Assembly: GCF_001625215.2 (NCBI RefSeq)
Contig: NC_030383.2
Coordinates: 56,782,949 to 56,846,948 of the forward strand
Direction: 5' to 3'
Length of the DNA stretch: 64,000 nt
Source: Daucus carota subsp. sativus
Taxonomy: Eukaryota > Streptophyta > Magnoliopsida > Apiales > Apiaceae
Shown here: one piece after another, positions 12,929 through 31,796 of the stretch
Numbering within the stretch: the first letter of the stretch is position 1
How the letters are laid out: every line of letters starts with the position of its first letter
Translations under genes and position numbers: made by a program
The notes under the pieces: model-generated
Databases searched by the model: none
What the model was told of the DNA's origin: nothing
What the model saw: the letters and a program-made list of their open reading frames with translations, nothing else

Positions 12929-15900
12929 ATGACTTACTCCAGTTCCACTCACTCTGAACAAACCCCAGGTTAGAACTTTCTTGTTTTCCTCAATTCAAAA
13001 CTTTTTTTGTCGAAAGATTGTATTTTTGAATGGCCCATGTGTATATAACAACTTGGTTTGTCTAAAGTTTGATTTTTTTTTTATTTTTTTTTTATGGCTG
13101 AAATGTGCATAAGAGTGGTTTATGTATGATTCTGAATTTCTGATATAACCATATATGCACACATATACATGAATTTGTGGATTTTCATTAGTTTTACGGT
13201 TTGCAGGGATCCTATTGATTATCCTTAAATCTAGATTGCGGTTTGATTTTTAATTCTGGAAATTTTGAATTTAAAGCAACTAGTAAGTGTAATGTATGCA
13301 ATTCAGTTTGATACATATGAATGTGTTTATAGTGTACTATGGATAGTGGAGTTTTCTGGGATTAAAAATGAATGTGTTTATAGTGTACTATGAATGTGTT
13401 TATGAATGTGCTTATGATTTATTGATCTTGCTAGTTAAATTGGTTTAACCTTGCTCCTTTTCTAAAGTTGATGCTTGTACATTCCAAATTTTATGAATAA
13501 TTAATTCTTTTTCGTCTTTTTATTTGTACCTTTATCTTGAATTGATCCCTGAAAAACTTATTTGTCGTGAACAGAAAGTCCTTTTTTTTTCCTGAATAGA
13601 CAAACCTTTGTGATTTTGTTAGTTTGTTACTCAGACTGGTTCTTTCAGTAATATAGTTTAATTGGTATTAAGTTTTAGAACATGCAATCCCCTGTATAAA
13701 AGATATTTATCTTTTGCTGATATTGCATTACAGCTTTGGTTAGTGCTGAGTAACTACTGTAATGTTTTCTCTTTCCATTTTATTTTCAATGTTTCAGAAA
13801 AACAGCATCAGAGAATTATTGTACGAAACAACTATGGTGAAAAGCTTGTGGGTGTATTAAGTGAAAGTGGGACACTGGAGATTGCAGTCTTGTGTCATGG
13901 TTTTCAATCAACAAAGGTCTGTAATTCAGTTTGTAGGTGCAAATTATCCTCCATTATCATTGGGTGGGTGGGTGGGGGGTTGTTACTTTACATTTGTTAT
14001 CTCACTTTGTGTCATTTCATCCTTAAAAAGTCTCAGTTTTGATTGGTTAAGCAATTTCCAAGAACAAGGAAGTAAGTTATTGTTTCTCTTTAAATCGCAA
14101 AAGTACTTCACTTCTGCATCTTGACTGCGCCCATGGTTGTTCAGTAGTTCCAAATTGCACTAGTACACATCCCCGATCTATTCTTTAAAAAAAATCATCG
14201 CCAAAAGACAGGAACAGCCTCATTGACTTTATCCTGCAAAATCAATTCATGAAACCTACTTTTTATGAAATAAATGTGGATCTTTATTTTTCTTTAGACT
14301 CGTAATCTAACATATATCCTCAACTAGTTCTTCAAAAGTCATTATTGTAAATTGCTAATTTTTGCTAAATAATTGCTATCTATCTTCAGGAAAGTAGCAC
14401 AATTGCAAGTATTGCAGGCGCTTTAGAAAAAGAGGGGATTAGCGTGTTCTCCTTTGATTTTGCTGGAAATGGGTCAGTTTGTGGTTTTGTACAACTGACG
14501 GGAGTAATATTTGAGATTCTAAGACATTGCCCAAAATTCCAAAAATATACTTATATTAGGAAACTTTTCAAATAGGGTTAATTATCTAATTGGGCACTTA
14601 CTTCACACCAACATATCATCTGGGTCACTCTCAAATTTTCGGTCTCATTTAAAACACCGTTTTCAGAAATTGGATTAGTCTTAAAAATAAAAAGTTAAAT
14701 TCGATAACAAATCAACAGTTTGAGCAGTGTTACTCATGGGGATCTAACACAATAGGCTATAAAGATTATATAGGTACGATTAATTGAATTTTCGCGTCCA
14801 AAAAATGGCTGTATATGGATTATTAGGGTTCTTCATAACCCATCTCTTCCACCATCAATTTTACCCTTTTTTTGGATGCAGAAATTCAATTAATCGTACC
14901 TACATAATCTATAGTCTACTGTGCTAAATCCCCTTGAGTAACACTTCTCAAGCTGTCGATTTGTTTTTGAATTTAACCTTTTATTTTTAAGATTGATATA
15001 ATTTCTGGAAACTGTGTTTCAAATGAGACCGAAAATTTGTGATTGACCCGGATGATATATTGGTGTGAAGCGAGTGCCCAGTTAGATAATTAACCCTTTT
15101 CAAATATGAATCAGGTTAAGGCAGCTTTTGAACACTTCAATGTTGATGCACAACTTATTATTTTCATGTTTATATGTGAATTGTGAACATACCTTCACAA
15201 GTTAATTTGTGGCCTTTCTGCATCAAAAAATAGCAGCATATAATAAACATTTTCCTGAATAATATTGTATAAATAAAATTAATATAGTGTTTTATTGTTT
15301 GACGTGAGCATTATTATATACTGCAGCATATAAAAAATTATTGTTTGTAGTTTTGTTATATATACTTACTTTTCAGGGAAAGCGAAGGCACATTCGAGTA
15401 TGGTAACTATTGGAGAGAAGCTGATGACTTGAGTGCTGTAATTAAACACTTAAATGGAATGAAACGTGTAGTAACTGCAATTGTTGGGCATAGCAAAGGT
15501 GTGAACTTTTGTACTATAAACCATTTGTACACAACTTTTCTCTCCTTTCCATTTGGGAATTATTCAACATTCCCATTATCAGTTAAGAGGAAAACCTCCC
15601 GTTTTATTTGATTGAAGGATTTATTTATGTCACGTCAAAAAGTATAATGTGGTATGGAACCATAAGCTATGTTTAGTTGTACAATTCTGGTGCTTGCACA
15701 TTCACTTAAGAGGAGAAATGCATAGATATATATCACTTGCTGTTCGATTATTTTCCGGTTGTATGTATGTAAAAACTAAAAAGTCAGTATACTCATTGTG
15801 TGCATTATGAGTTCTTTCCATGTCGTCAATTTCTGATCTTCATTGGAAAAAGAAAATACTACAATCTAATTGAAAACTTTATGGTTAAAGAGCCTTGACG

Positions 15901-18310
15901 GTCAGTAGCTTCGATTTTAATAAAGGGAGTCTGGTTATTTATTGCATCTTTGAATTTGTTTTTATTTGGGATTAGCCAGAAACTATAGATTTTGATATAT
16001 TGTTGGGGAGTTAATTGTTGTGAGCAATCCTTCAGGGGGTGATGTGGTGCTTCTTTACGCATCGAAGTATCACGATATCAACAGAGTTGTTAATGTTTCT
16101 GGCCGCTACAATCTAGAGAGAGGCAATGAAGATCGTTTGGGTAAAGACTTTCTGCAAGTGATCCAGAAGGATGGATTCATTGATATTAAGAATAAAAAAG
16201 GTTTGTGAGTTCTTATCCAACAAATGAACCGGTTTCAGATTTCTAATTAGACAATCACATGCATATTCAATTTACTGTTATGTAGTATCTAAAATTCTAT
16301 GCATCATTTAGTGCTTTGAATCTACAAATTGCTCTTACGGACAATGCTGTAGTCCAAGTTCGCACCGGGTTTCTTTATATTTTGGTGAAAATCGGTGTTG
16401 TAAGTTCTCACAGATGTGTACTAGTCTTGGGAATGGTGTGGACGTTGCTTTTGGCTTAACTTTTGTTAATGCATCAATTCTAAATATATTTTCTGTTAAT
16501 CCTCCGAAGCAATTTACTTTAAGCTATGTATTAACACAAGAATGTTGTATATATCTCTGCATGGCAGTCATTGGCTATGAAATGGTCAAACTCTACTGGT
16601 CTTGGGACATTCGAGCCCCCCTATACGAAGCAGCCAGGCACCATTGGGTTGCATATTAGTGTCTTTAGTAGACGATGAGCTGCTCCATATGTAGTATTGT
16701 ATTTTAGTGTCTAGCCAATTAATAGTCTTTTCTATAACAGGGGATACTCAACGAGTTACCAAGAAAAGTTTGATGGAACGCTTAAATACCAATATTCACG
16801 AGGCTTGCCTTAATATTGACAATACATGCAGGTCAGATGAAGTTTTTTAATATCTTTAATATTTGGCTGTTTGTTGTTGTTTCACTGAGTTATGACAATT
16901 AGTGTTCCCTACTTGCCAACTTTCATCTAATAAAAGAATTTGCAGAAAGTTAAAAGTTTAAAATTTCTACATCCAATGAATCCAATGATTATACCAGTGA
17001 CAAATCACTCTATCAAATATGTTTATTGGAGTTTGCCTGGATTGTAGATTCAATCAGTTACAGTGTCGTGTCCATCAATGTTTAATTGTGGGTAAGTTCT
17101 AGACAGTGGTCCTGTTTAGGGGATTAACTGACAAAGGTACATTAGATATATGGATATTACTGCAGCCTCTAAATCTCTAATTAGGGACAAAACTTACTCT
17201 AAAACCATGATAAGTTCTCATCGTATCAAAACCTTAGGTGCTTTTACTACATAGATTGAATATTCTTTTAACAAATTTAATCCAAAAGATTAGATAGAAG
17301 CTGTGGGGTAATAAACCTACTCATTGTTCTTCTGATGTAAAAGTCTCTTACCCCGCATGTCTAGTTTTGAAAGAATTTGTCCAAGACTGTTCAGATGGTG
17401 GGGAAGTCTATTACTAATGCAACGTTCTATTGCCAGTGAGTTCGGTACTTCAGTTTGTTAAGATGAAGCTAGTGAGCCTCGCGAAGGTGCTGATTAAACG
17501 ATAGAGTTGCTTTTTGAAAATCAATGAAAAACAAACATTATATTGTATAATTCAAAGGATTATAATTTACATTGCTTGATTCTCTTAAACAGAGATATAA
17601 GTGCTCTATATCTTATTATTAAAATATAATGAAAAATGGGTAGAACTTTTTATTTTAAGTATGTAATTCTGTTTTTGTTTCACATGCTTGTTATTCTCAT
17701 GCCAACCTGCAAGATGATATATATGTAATTTCGTTTCTTGAAAAAATCTACGTCACTCTGGTGTTGATGCTGGTGGTATTGTTTAATTAGAATTACACTC
17801 CTTGAAGTTTGATTAAAATTTTGGCGTGTGCGTTCAATCAATTTAATTAGTTTGATCAAAACTTGAGCCAACTTTATGCTGCTACAACTTCCCATGAACC
17901 TTTTGCACTAGCAGAACCATGACTGTGCAGCATTTAATTTCACATACAACATAATGAAATTGATCGAACATGAGGAAGCTCTGGGATATGCTGAATTTTT
18001 AAGATTTTATGATATAGAGAAACCAAACCGTTGCCTGTTTAATATTAGTCATAAATATATGTCTTATATGATTATGTCAAAGTCTATATTAGTGCATAAT
18101 AGATGTTTGTGGCACAGGGTTTTGACAGTCCATGGATCTGATGACGAAGTCATTCCTGTCGAAGATGCTATGGAGTTTGACAAAATCATCCCGAACCACA
18201 AATTGCACATAGTAGAAGGAGCCAATCATTCGTACACGTCACACCAAATCGAATTAGCTTCTGTAGTTGTGCCTTTCATAAAGGATGGTATTGAGCACAA
18301 AGATGCATAA
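12929..18310 (+). CDS. Alpha/beta hydrolase (serine aminopeptidase-like fold), tandem copy 1
   Basis: Seven exons: 12929-12968, 13798-13916, 14390-14472, 15377-15498, 16036-16200, 16741-16831 and 18118-18310. All introns are GT-AG and phases match throughout, giving 270 residues. The catalytic triad of the alpha/beta hydrolase superfamily is visible: nucleophile Ser120 in GHSKGG, Asp216 in HGSDDEVIP and His244 in EGANHSY. 'AVLCHGF' after the first strand and 'FDFAGNGESEG' are further family blocks. The sequence resembles small Arabidopsis hydrolases of unknown substrate, so no reaction beyond likely ester or peptide hydrolysis can be claimed. No signal peptide is seen. The start ATG is supported by the aligned start of copy 2 (SEQTP shared). 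Intron 3 carries a MULE-like insertion absent from copy 2. Confidence 0.9.
14575..15096. mobile_element. MULE-like foldback MITE in hydrolase intron 3
   Basis: The ends are perfect inverted repeats (GGGTTAATTATC) and the two arms of about 200 bp pair almost throughout. A 10-bp direct repeat TTTTCAAATA lies at 14565-14574 and 15097-15106. The length of the duplication fits Mutator-like transposition. The equivalent intron of copy 2 (about 20560) has a single uninterrupted copy of this site. Confidence 0.85.
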
Positions 18311-19057
18311 GCAAGGTTTAAAACTTATCACACTGTTCCTTGCTTAATTGTACCATATCATAGTGCAGCTCGGGGAGCTGAACCACGCATGATTCAACAA
18401 ACAATATCGGAATTCTAGTTCTGCTTTTGATCGTTTTCAGTTTGAGGCGTACAAAGCATTGGTTGTTGTACAAATTCTAGGTACCTGAGTTTTTGGGGTT
18501 TGGTCTGTTTGGCCCTTTGTTCTATTGTGGTCTGTATTTTTAGTACACCTTATCAAGACTTTTGTATCAAAACTATGTGTACCATCCATATTCGGCTTGT
18601 TTCCGGGTTTGTAAGTAATTTTTGATTCAGAACTGTTATTTTATTTGGCTCAATAAATTCTCATCAGATATCAATACAGATCGAGAGTTCGAGTATCAGT
18701 GGGTCCCGAGAGCTCGAGATTCATAGTACTAATGAATCATAATACATGCTTTAATGATGCATATAATCTCCAATCTGAAAAAAAATAAAAAATTACCTCG
18801 AAGGTATAAAGAATGATAAATAACAAAAAATAAGTGGAAATCTTGTCAGTTTCGTAACACCCCATCTGCTAATGTATGTATCCAGTTGGTACTTAAATAT
18901 TTCTTAATAGTTTTCTTAAAAAGGGAACAAAATGGTCATGGCTACGGGGGCTATTCTATATAATTTTCCATCGAATCTTGTTATTACCAAAAAGGCGGCT
19001 CCATTAGGCTGCTGCACAGTACCGTCACGCACTCAGAAATTGCGCAACGCATTGAAG
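18311..19057. other. Spacer between the two hydrolase copies
   Basis: It contains the 3' flank of copy 1, similar to bases 25181-25590 after copy 2, and the promoter and 5' leader of copy 2. The leader shares 'ttattaccaaaaaggc' with the leader of copy 1 near 12830. The duplicated unit therefore includes flanking regulatory DNA. No other gene is seen. Confidence 0.7.
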
Positions 19058-22000
19058 ATGGCTCACTCCGAGCAAACCCCAGGTTCGAACTTTCTTGTTT
19101 AACCACAATTTACAGCTTTAATGGCCTAAAGATTGTATTTTTAAATGGCCCATGTGTGTATAACAGTGATATATGTATGATTCTGCTACAATTATATGTA
19201 TAAATACATATACATGAATTTATGGATTATTATTTGCTTATGTTGGTAATTTAACTATTTGAAGGGTTCCTATTGATAATCCTTATAGCTCTAGATTGTG
19301 GTTTTATTATTAATGTTGAAAATTTTGAATTTAAAGTTACTGTGTATACTGTTATGTATGCAATTTAGTTTGATACAGATGAATGTGTTTATAATGAACT
19401 AGGCATAGTTGAATGCTCTTGAATTTTTAGTTTGATACATATGAATTTTTAGTTTCACCTGGCTCTTTTCCTTAAAATTGGTGCTTGTAACTTGGAGTCT
19501 TGGACATTCCAAAATTTATGAATAATCAGATTCTTCATTGTCGATTTTGCGCCTCTTATCTTGAATTGAACCCCGAAAAGCTTAATTAAGGGGAAGAGAA
19601 AGTCCTTTTCCTGGGTAGACAAACTTATGTAATATGTGGTGCTCTTGGTTCCTGGCTGGTTCTTTGAGTACTGTAATTTAATTGGTTTTAAGGTTAAGTA
19701 CATGCGATCTCCTTTATGACAGATATTTATTGGTCATCACACATTTGGTTACTGCCGAGTAACTACTGTAATGTTTACTCATTCCTGTTATTTGCAAAGT
19801 TTCAGAAAAACATCAGAGAATTATTGTACAAAACAACTATGGTGAAAAGCTCGTGGGTGTATTACGTGACAGTAAAACGATGGAGATTGCAGTCTTGTGT
19901 CATGGTTTCCGATCATCAAAGGTCTGTTGTTTAGTTCTTGGTGCAAATATCCTCCACCACAAGGGGGAAGTTTTAATATAAAAATGTTAAGTTAAAATAC
20001 TAATTAGGTATTTATAATTGTCATGTGTTTTTCTATTGATATTGCGAACATGTGAATAGATTTTTTTACGGGATATGTACATTATCACATGTCATCTTAA
20101 ACAGAGAAATCAATTACAGAGTATGCCAGTGGAAGAGCTAGAACTGGGTTGTTCAGTAGTTCTAAATGGCACTAGTACGCATCACCAATTTATTCTGATA
20201 AGAATATCATCAGAAGACAGCCTCATTGACTTTAACCTGCAAAATCAAATCACTGAACGTACTTTTTGATGAAATACTTGTGAATCTTTATTTATCTTTT
20301 AACTCTGGGTCTAACATATATCCTCAAATAGTTATTCACAATTAATTCTTGTGAACATGCTAGTATTCACTAAATAATTGCGATCTATCATCAGGAAAGT
20401 AGCACGATTGCAAATCTTGCAGCCGCTTTAGAAAAAGAAGGGGTTAGTGTGTTCTCCTTCGATTTTGCTGGAAATGGGTAAGTTTCGTGGTATCTTACAA
20501 CTGATAGGAGTAATGTTTGAAGTTCTTTGACATTACCTAGAAATATACTTAGAGTAGTAAACTTATCAAAAATGAATCAGGTTACAGCATCTTTTGAACA
20601 CTTCCATGTTAATTCACAGTTTATCCTTTTCATGTTTTATGTGAAGTGTGAACATACCTTTAGATGTTATTTGTGGCCCTTTTGCATCAAAACATAGTAG
20701 CATTCATCAAACTTCTTCCTAATTAATATTGTATAAATAAAATTAATACGGCGTTTTATTGCTTAACAAAAAACGGCATTTTTTTAAATATAATGCGACA
20801 CTCTAAAATATACTGCATCATATCAAAAATCAGTATTTGTAGTTTCATTATTAATATTCACTTTTCAGGGAAAGTGAAGGCACATTTGAGTACGGTAACT
20901 ATCAAAGAGAAGCTGATGACTTGTGTGCTGTAATTAAACACTTAAATGGAATGAAACGAATTGTAACTGCAATTGTTGGGCATAGCAAAGGTATGAGCTT
21001 TTTTACTATAATTTGTCACCATTTTTATGCAACTTTTGTCTCCTTTCCGTTTTAGGAATCATGCAACCTTCCCCCTTTAGTCATAGAGAAAACCTCCACT
21101 TTATCTAATTAGACGATTTCTTTTATTTGTCATGTCAAAATTTATAATGTGGTAATGAACCACTACTGAATTGAAAGCTATGTTAATCCTACAGTTATCT
21201 TAATTGCAACATGTTCCTAGCTGGAGGTATGTGTATATATATGTCATATCACTTTTACATGCCATTTGATTAATGTAAAAGTTCTATGTAAAAATTTACT
21301 ATACTCATTGTATGTTCAACGAGTTCTTACCAAGCCATCAATTACTAATGTTCATTGGGAACATTAAGATACTAAAATATAATTGGGAGAAGAGTTTGAT
21401 GGTGATAGAACCGTAAAGCTAAGTATCACGATATAGATAAAAGCAAGTCTGGTTATTTATCCCACCCAATATACGTGATTCTTCATTTTTCGTCAAGGTA
21501 GATCATCACTCTGCTTCCATCAAATGTTAAGCTCCATGGAGAAGATTTAGGAGAAGATTTTGGCCGCTGCTAACTTTTTGTTTGAATTTATGGTTTGATA
21601 AACCAGTGACTTAGATGAAGTCTCTGTTTTTGTCATTGATTAGAAATACGGGTGAAATTGATCTGAGGCTGCAGTTTAAAGTTTAAACTATTAGACCGAG
21701 CTTTCTTAACCTGAAAACAGGTCAATAGATCCATATTCCAAAATCGAATTCAGCTGCATGAAAAGATAAACATATGGCCCTAGTAATCTTCATTATATAA
21801 TATTTTTTATGTGAAAACTTTTCGTGACATATAAAAGTGAGGCAGGAAGCAAGATGCAAGTAGCAAATTGACTGCTACCAGATAGCTGCATCTATTATAT
21901 ATAGGCTAGTGATCAAATACAAACCAACCCTTAAATAAAAACTAAAAAACCAGTACAATTTAGTGATATTTACTTTAGAAATTAGTGATTTGTGTTGCAA

Positions 22001-25000
22001 AAATTGGTGAAAACCTCCAGAAATTTCAATGCGGAGACAAGTGGACATCAATGCAGCGGCAGCTCGAGGAGGCGTCTCGTTGGATATCCCTCAGATGAAG
22101 TCATCGGGAAAAATTGTGTTCCAGAGTTTGGAGAGGATTTCAATTAGTCCGAGTAGCTTCAATGGCGGTTCTCGACACAAGCACCGCAGAGTTGAAAGAT
22201 CGTACTCAGCTAATGTTAGGATTACTACTGTTCTCAATGTTCCCGTTTGTTCAATTCGTTGATCTTCGAAGTCTGTGGCGTGTAAGGGTTCCCTGTTCTT
22301 GACTCCTCTGCACAAAAGAGATAACGGGAGCAGTACCAACAGAAGCTGTAACCACCACCACCGGCTGTGGTTGGTGTATAGATGACAATGGTGGAGGTTT
22401 TGAGTATTGATGGTGGGTTGAAAGAGGTGGAAGGGGTCGCCGAACTGGGGTTGCAAAGTGAAAGGCGGCGGAGGCGGAGGCGGAGGTGGTGGTGGCGGAT
22501 GTGGAGGTGGAGGGGGCGGGGGAATTTGTGACATTTTCTTTAAAATAGTGATATTCCAGCTGGGTTGTTAGTTTGTTGAATAAGAGAGTTTGTAGTTGAA
22601 TAAGACTCTATGTATATATATTTATCTATTTTTTAATCTTTAAAATTTGTTTTTATAACTGGGATAGCCAGAAACTATTGAGTTTGACATATTGTTGCGT
22701 AATAAATTGTTGAGAGCTATCCTCTCAGGGGGCGATGTGGTGCTTCTTTACGCATCAAAGTATCGCGATATCAAAAGAGTTGTCAATGTTGCTGGTCGCT
22801 ACGATCTAAAGGGAGGCATTGAAAAACGTTTGGGTAGAGATTTTCTGCAAGTGATCCAGAAGGAGGGATTCATTGATGTTAAATCTAAAGGTCTGTGAAT
22901 TCTTATCCAGCAAATAAACTGATTTTATATTAAGAGATTTTTTAAATTTCTAATTACACAATCACATGCATATTCCAGTTCCCGTAATGTAGTATTTAAA
23001 TTTCTATGCATCATTTAGTGCTTTAAATCTACAACTTGCTGTTACGGACAATGCTGTAGACCAGGTTCAAACTGGGTTTCCGTACTTTTTTGGAGAAAAT
23101 CAGTGTTGTAAGTTCTCACAGATGTGTGCTTGTCTTGGGAATGGTTTGCTTTTGGCTTAACTTCTGTTCATGCATCAATTCTAGATGTATTCTTTTAATT
23201 TTCTTAAGCTATATACTTCAGGGTCATGTTCAAGAGAGAACCATTAGATTTCTAGTATTAGTTAGGGTTCAGTAGCATAACTTCACGTGCAAAAAATGTC
23301 AATATCTATGTATTATATTTTAAAATTATTTTTGAACACACACAACGATGAAAAAACATGAAAAAAACATGTATTTAGATTTAAATCCTAAAAATCTATT
23401 TAAAATTTAGGGTTCTGCAGCAGAACCTTAGTGGTTCTATGGTTCTATTTTAAGGACGGGTTCTCTCTTGAGCGCGACCCATATACTTCAAGCTATCTAA
23501 TACTGCAAGAATGTTCTATATATCTGCATGACATTGGCTATGCAATTGTAAAACCTGGTCTTTCACATTTTAGCCCCTATATCGAGCAGCCAGGCACCAT
23601 TGGGTTGCGTAGTAACACTTTTAGAAGATGATAATTGGACCATCTGTATCATCATATGCTATTGTATAGCCAAATAATAGTTATTCTTTTGCAGGGAGTA
23701 CTTATCGGGTTACCAAGGAAAGTTTGATGGAACGCTTAACTACCAATATGCATGAGGCTTGCCTTAATATTGACAGCAGATGCAGGTCCGATGAAGTTTT
23801 TAATATTAATAATATTTGGCTGTTTGTTGTTGTTTAAGTTATGACAATTAGTATGTTGTACTTGCCAACTTCCATCTAATATAAGAATATGCAGAAAGTA
23901 AGATTTAGAGAGAGAAATGTAAGGAATGAACTACAAATCTATATCATCAAATATTCAAATGTGAGTACAAATGTGTTTATACAAGCTGTGAATAGAAACT
24001 AAAATGACTAATCTATCCTTACAACTAACTAACATTCTAACTAACAACTAACTATACTTAGCTTGCTGTACAAGTTGATATAAGCTTAATATAAGAAGTT
24101 CACAAATTTTTGACACCCGATGATCATACTAGTGACAAGTCACCCTTCATCAAATAGGTTGAGGGGAAATAATAGATTGTATAGTAAATATAAACAGTGG
24201 TACCCTTTATTCATTTTAAGTTTGCATTATGATATACTATACTCTTTATATTATATTTATATTTATATTAAACCCAAATTTGATTATTGAAATAATTTGA
24301 AATTTAAAAACTGTATTATAATATAAATTCTTTCAAGGTTCCCATCAAACTTGTTTTTTATATTTATCCTTACAAAGATGGGTTAATTAGAATTTACTGA
24401 TACTTCAATTTATAATAATAAAATTATTAAAAATTCAATATAAATATATAAATTTTGTAAATTTATATTATAATAGTGGTTACTGCAATGCCACGCCATG
24501 CTTTGCTTACTGGCTAATTTCATGTAATGACAGAACTCTAATTCACTTTGATGTGCAGGGGACAATGTTTAATTAGAATCACACTTTCATTGAAGTTTAG
24601 ATAAAAATTTGGTGTCTAAGTTCAATTAACAAAAAGAGATTGATTAGTGCTTTAGCCAAAGTTCTATGCTGCTACAACTTCCAGTTAAGCTTTTGCGTTA
24701 GCAGAACCATGATCAGTTTGCTGTCTTTGATTTCAAATACTGCCTAATTGATCTATTGAAACATGAATGGCCTTTTCCCAGATTCAGTTGAGGAAGATTT
24801 GACAATTCAATAATATGCTGGACTACTCGTTATATAAGTAGAAAGTTGAGTTAATTCAAATGATCGCTGTATAGACTTCACATATATGGAGAAACCAAAA
24901 CTTTTGCCTGTTTCTTTTTGATAAATACACGTCTTATACGATTATGCCAAGGTCTATATGAGCACATAATAGATGTTTGCGTCACAGGGTTTTGACAGTG

Positions 25001-25180
25001 CATGGATCTGACGATGAAGTCATTCCAGTCGATGATGCAATGGAGTTTGACAAGATCATACCGAACCACAAATTGCACATAGTAGAAGGAGCTGATCACA
25101 AGTACACGTCACACCAAGCTGAATTAGCTTCAGTAGTTGTGCCTTTTATAAAGGATGGCTTGGAGCACAAATATTCCTAG
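19058..25180 (+). CDS. Alpha/beta hydrolase, tandem copy 2
   Basis: Seven exons: 19058-19082, 19806-19921, 20395-20477, 20869-20990, 22729-22890, 23695-23785 and 24988-25180, giving 263 residues with exactly the same intron positions and phases as copy 1. The triad is Ser114 (GHSKGG), Asp209 (HGSDDEVIP) and His237 (EGADHKY). Differences from copy 1 are mostly conservative; the N-terminus is five residues shorter, and one residue is missing in each of exons 2 and 5. Both copies look functional. Introns 4, 5 and 6 carry insertions not found in copy 1. Substrate unknown; cytosolic location is likely because no targeting signal is evident. Confidence 0.9.
21463..22636. pseudogene. Insertion with two gene fragments in hydrolase copy 2, intron 4
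   Basis: Aligning the two intron 4 sequences by eye, both share 'gtctggttattta' on the left and 'tttgtttttat..ggga' on the right. The intervening ~1.17 kb exists only in copy 2. On the plus strand, 22029-22259 reads an open frame with a Ser-rich tail (RSYSANVRI, LNVPVCSIR). It stops at TGA (22260-22262), then continues in the same frame with SSKS. That tail resembles a conserved plant protein family I remember but cannot name reliably. On the minus strand, from 22534 a frame begins MSQIPPPPPPP, a polyproline start, with a frameshift near 22390. Both look like broken gene fragments. Confidence 0.5.
23221..23480. mobile_element. MULE-like MITE in hydrolase copy 2, intron 5
   Basis: The ends GGGTCATGTTCAAGAGAGAA and (inverted) GGGTCGCGCTCAAGAGAGAA match over about 22 bp with few differences. 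They are flanked by a perfect 10-bp direct repeat ATATACTTCA at 23211-23220 and 23481-23490. Copy 1 has no counterpart at this place. It is 260 bp long and non-coding. Confidence 0.85.
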
Positions 25181-25812
25181 TCAAGTTTAGTGTGTCCCCG
25201 AGGTAAATTTTGAACAGTCTTAGAATTGTTACACTGTTCCTTGCTCAGTTGCTCAATTGTGCCGTATCATGGTGCAGCTGAGGGGCTCAACCACACATGA
25301 TTCACTATACAATACTAAATTTTCAGTTTTGCTTTTGATTGACTTCATGTTAAGGCATTCAAAGCATTCATTGTATAAAAAACAAGTATCGAATTTTCAC
25401 GGTCTGGACCTTTGTTCCATTGTACCCTGTAATCCGAATCTCATCATGACTTCTGTATCAAAACTATGTGCACTGGCCATATTTGAATTTGACTTATTTT
25501 TGGGACTATTATTATTTCTTTTTGATTCAGAACTGTTATTCTCTGAGAAACAGATTCTCAGCAGATAATGACAATTGAGAGTTCAGACAGGGAATCATAG
25601 TACATGCACTATCTTCAGTGCCTTGCTGTGTGATTCTTAGAAAGAGATGCATGCAGTTAAGTCATAACAGAGACACTAAAATTAACTTTGTATCAAACTA
25701 GTACTACTACTAAATGATAGTACCACTGTGCTAAAACATAATTCATCTTCGGATGGAAAATACGTATTCACCTAAGTTATCTAAATACGTAGTACGTGTG
25801 GGACATAATGCT
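25181..25812. other. Spacer between convergent hydrolase and cytokinin dehydrogenase genes
   Basis: It holds the 3' flank of hydrolase copy 2 (similar to the 3' flank of copy 1) and the 3' end of the opposing cytokinin dehydrogenase gene. No additional gene is seen. Confidence 0.6.

Positions 25813-31796
<5,984 letters not shown>

Noticed and set aside
22091-22534. Minus-strand 147-codon polyproline ORF as an intact gene
   Set aside because: After the polyproline start, coding-like sequence continues only after a frameshift, and the segment lies in a young intron insertion; treated as a gene fragment.
23900-24100. Extra ~200 bp in hydrolase copy 2 intron 6 as a solo LTR
   Set aside because: It is an insertion relative to copy 1, but no TG...CA termini or duplication could be defined, so no class is claimed.
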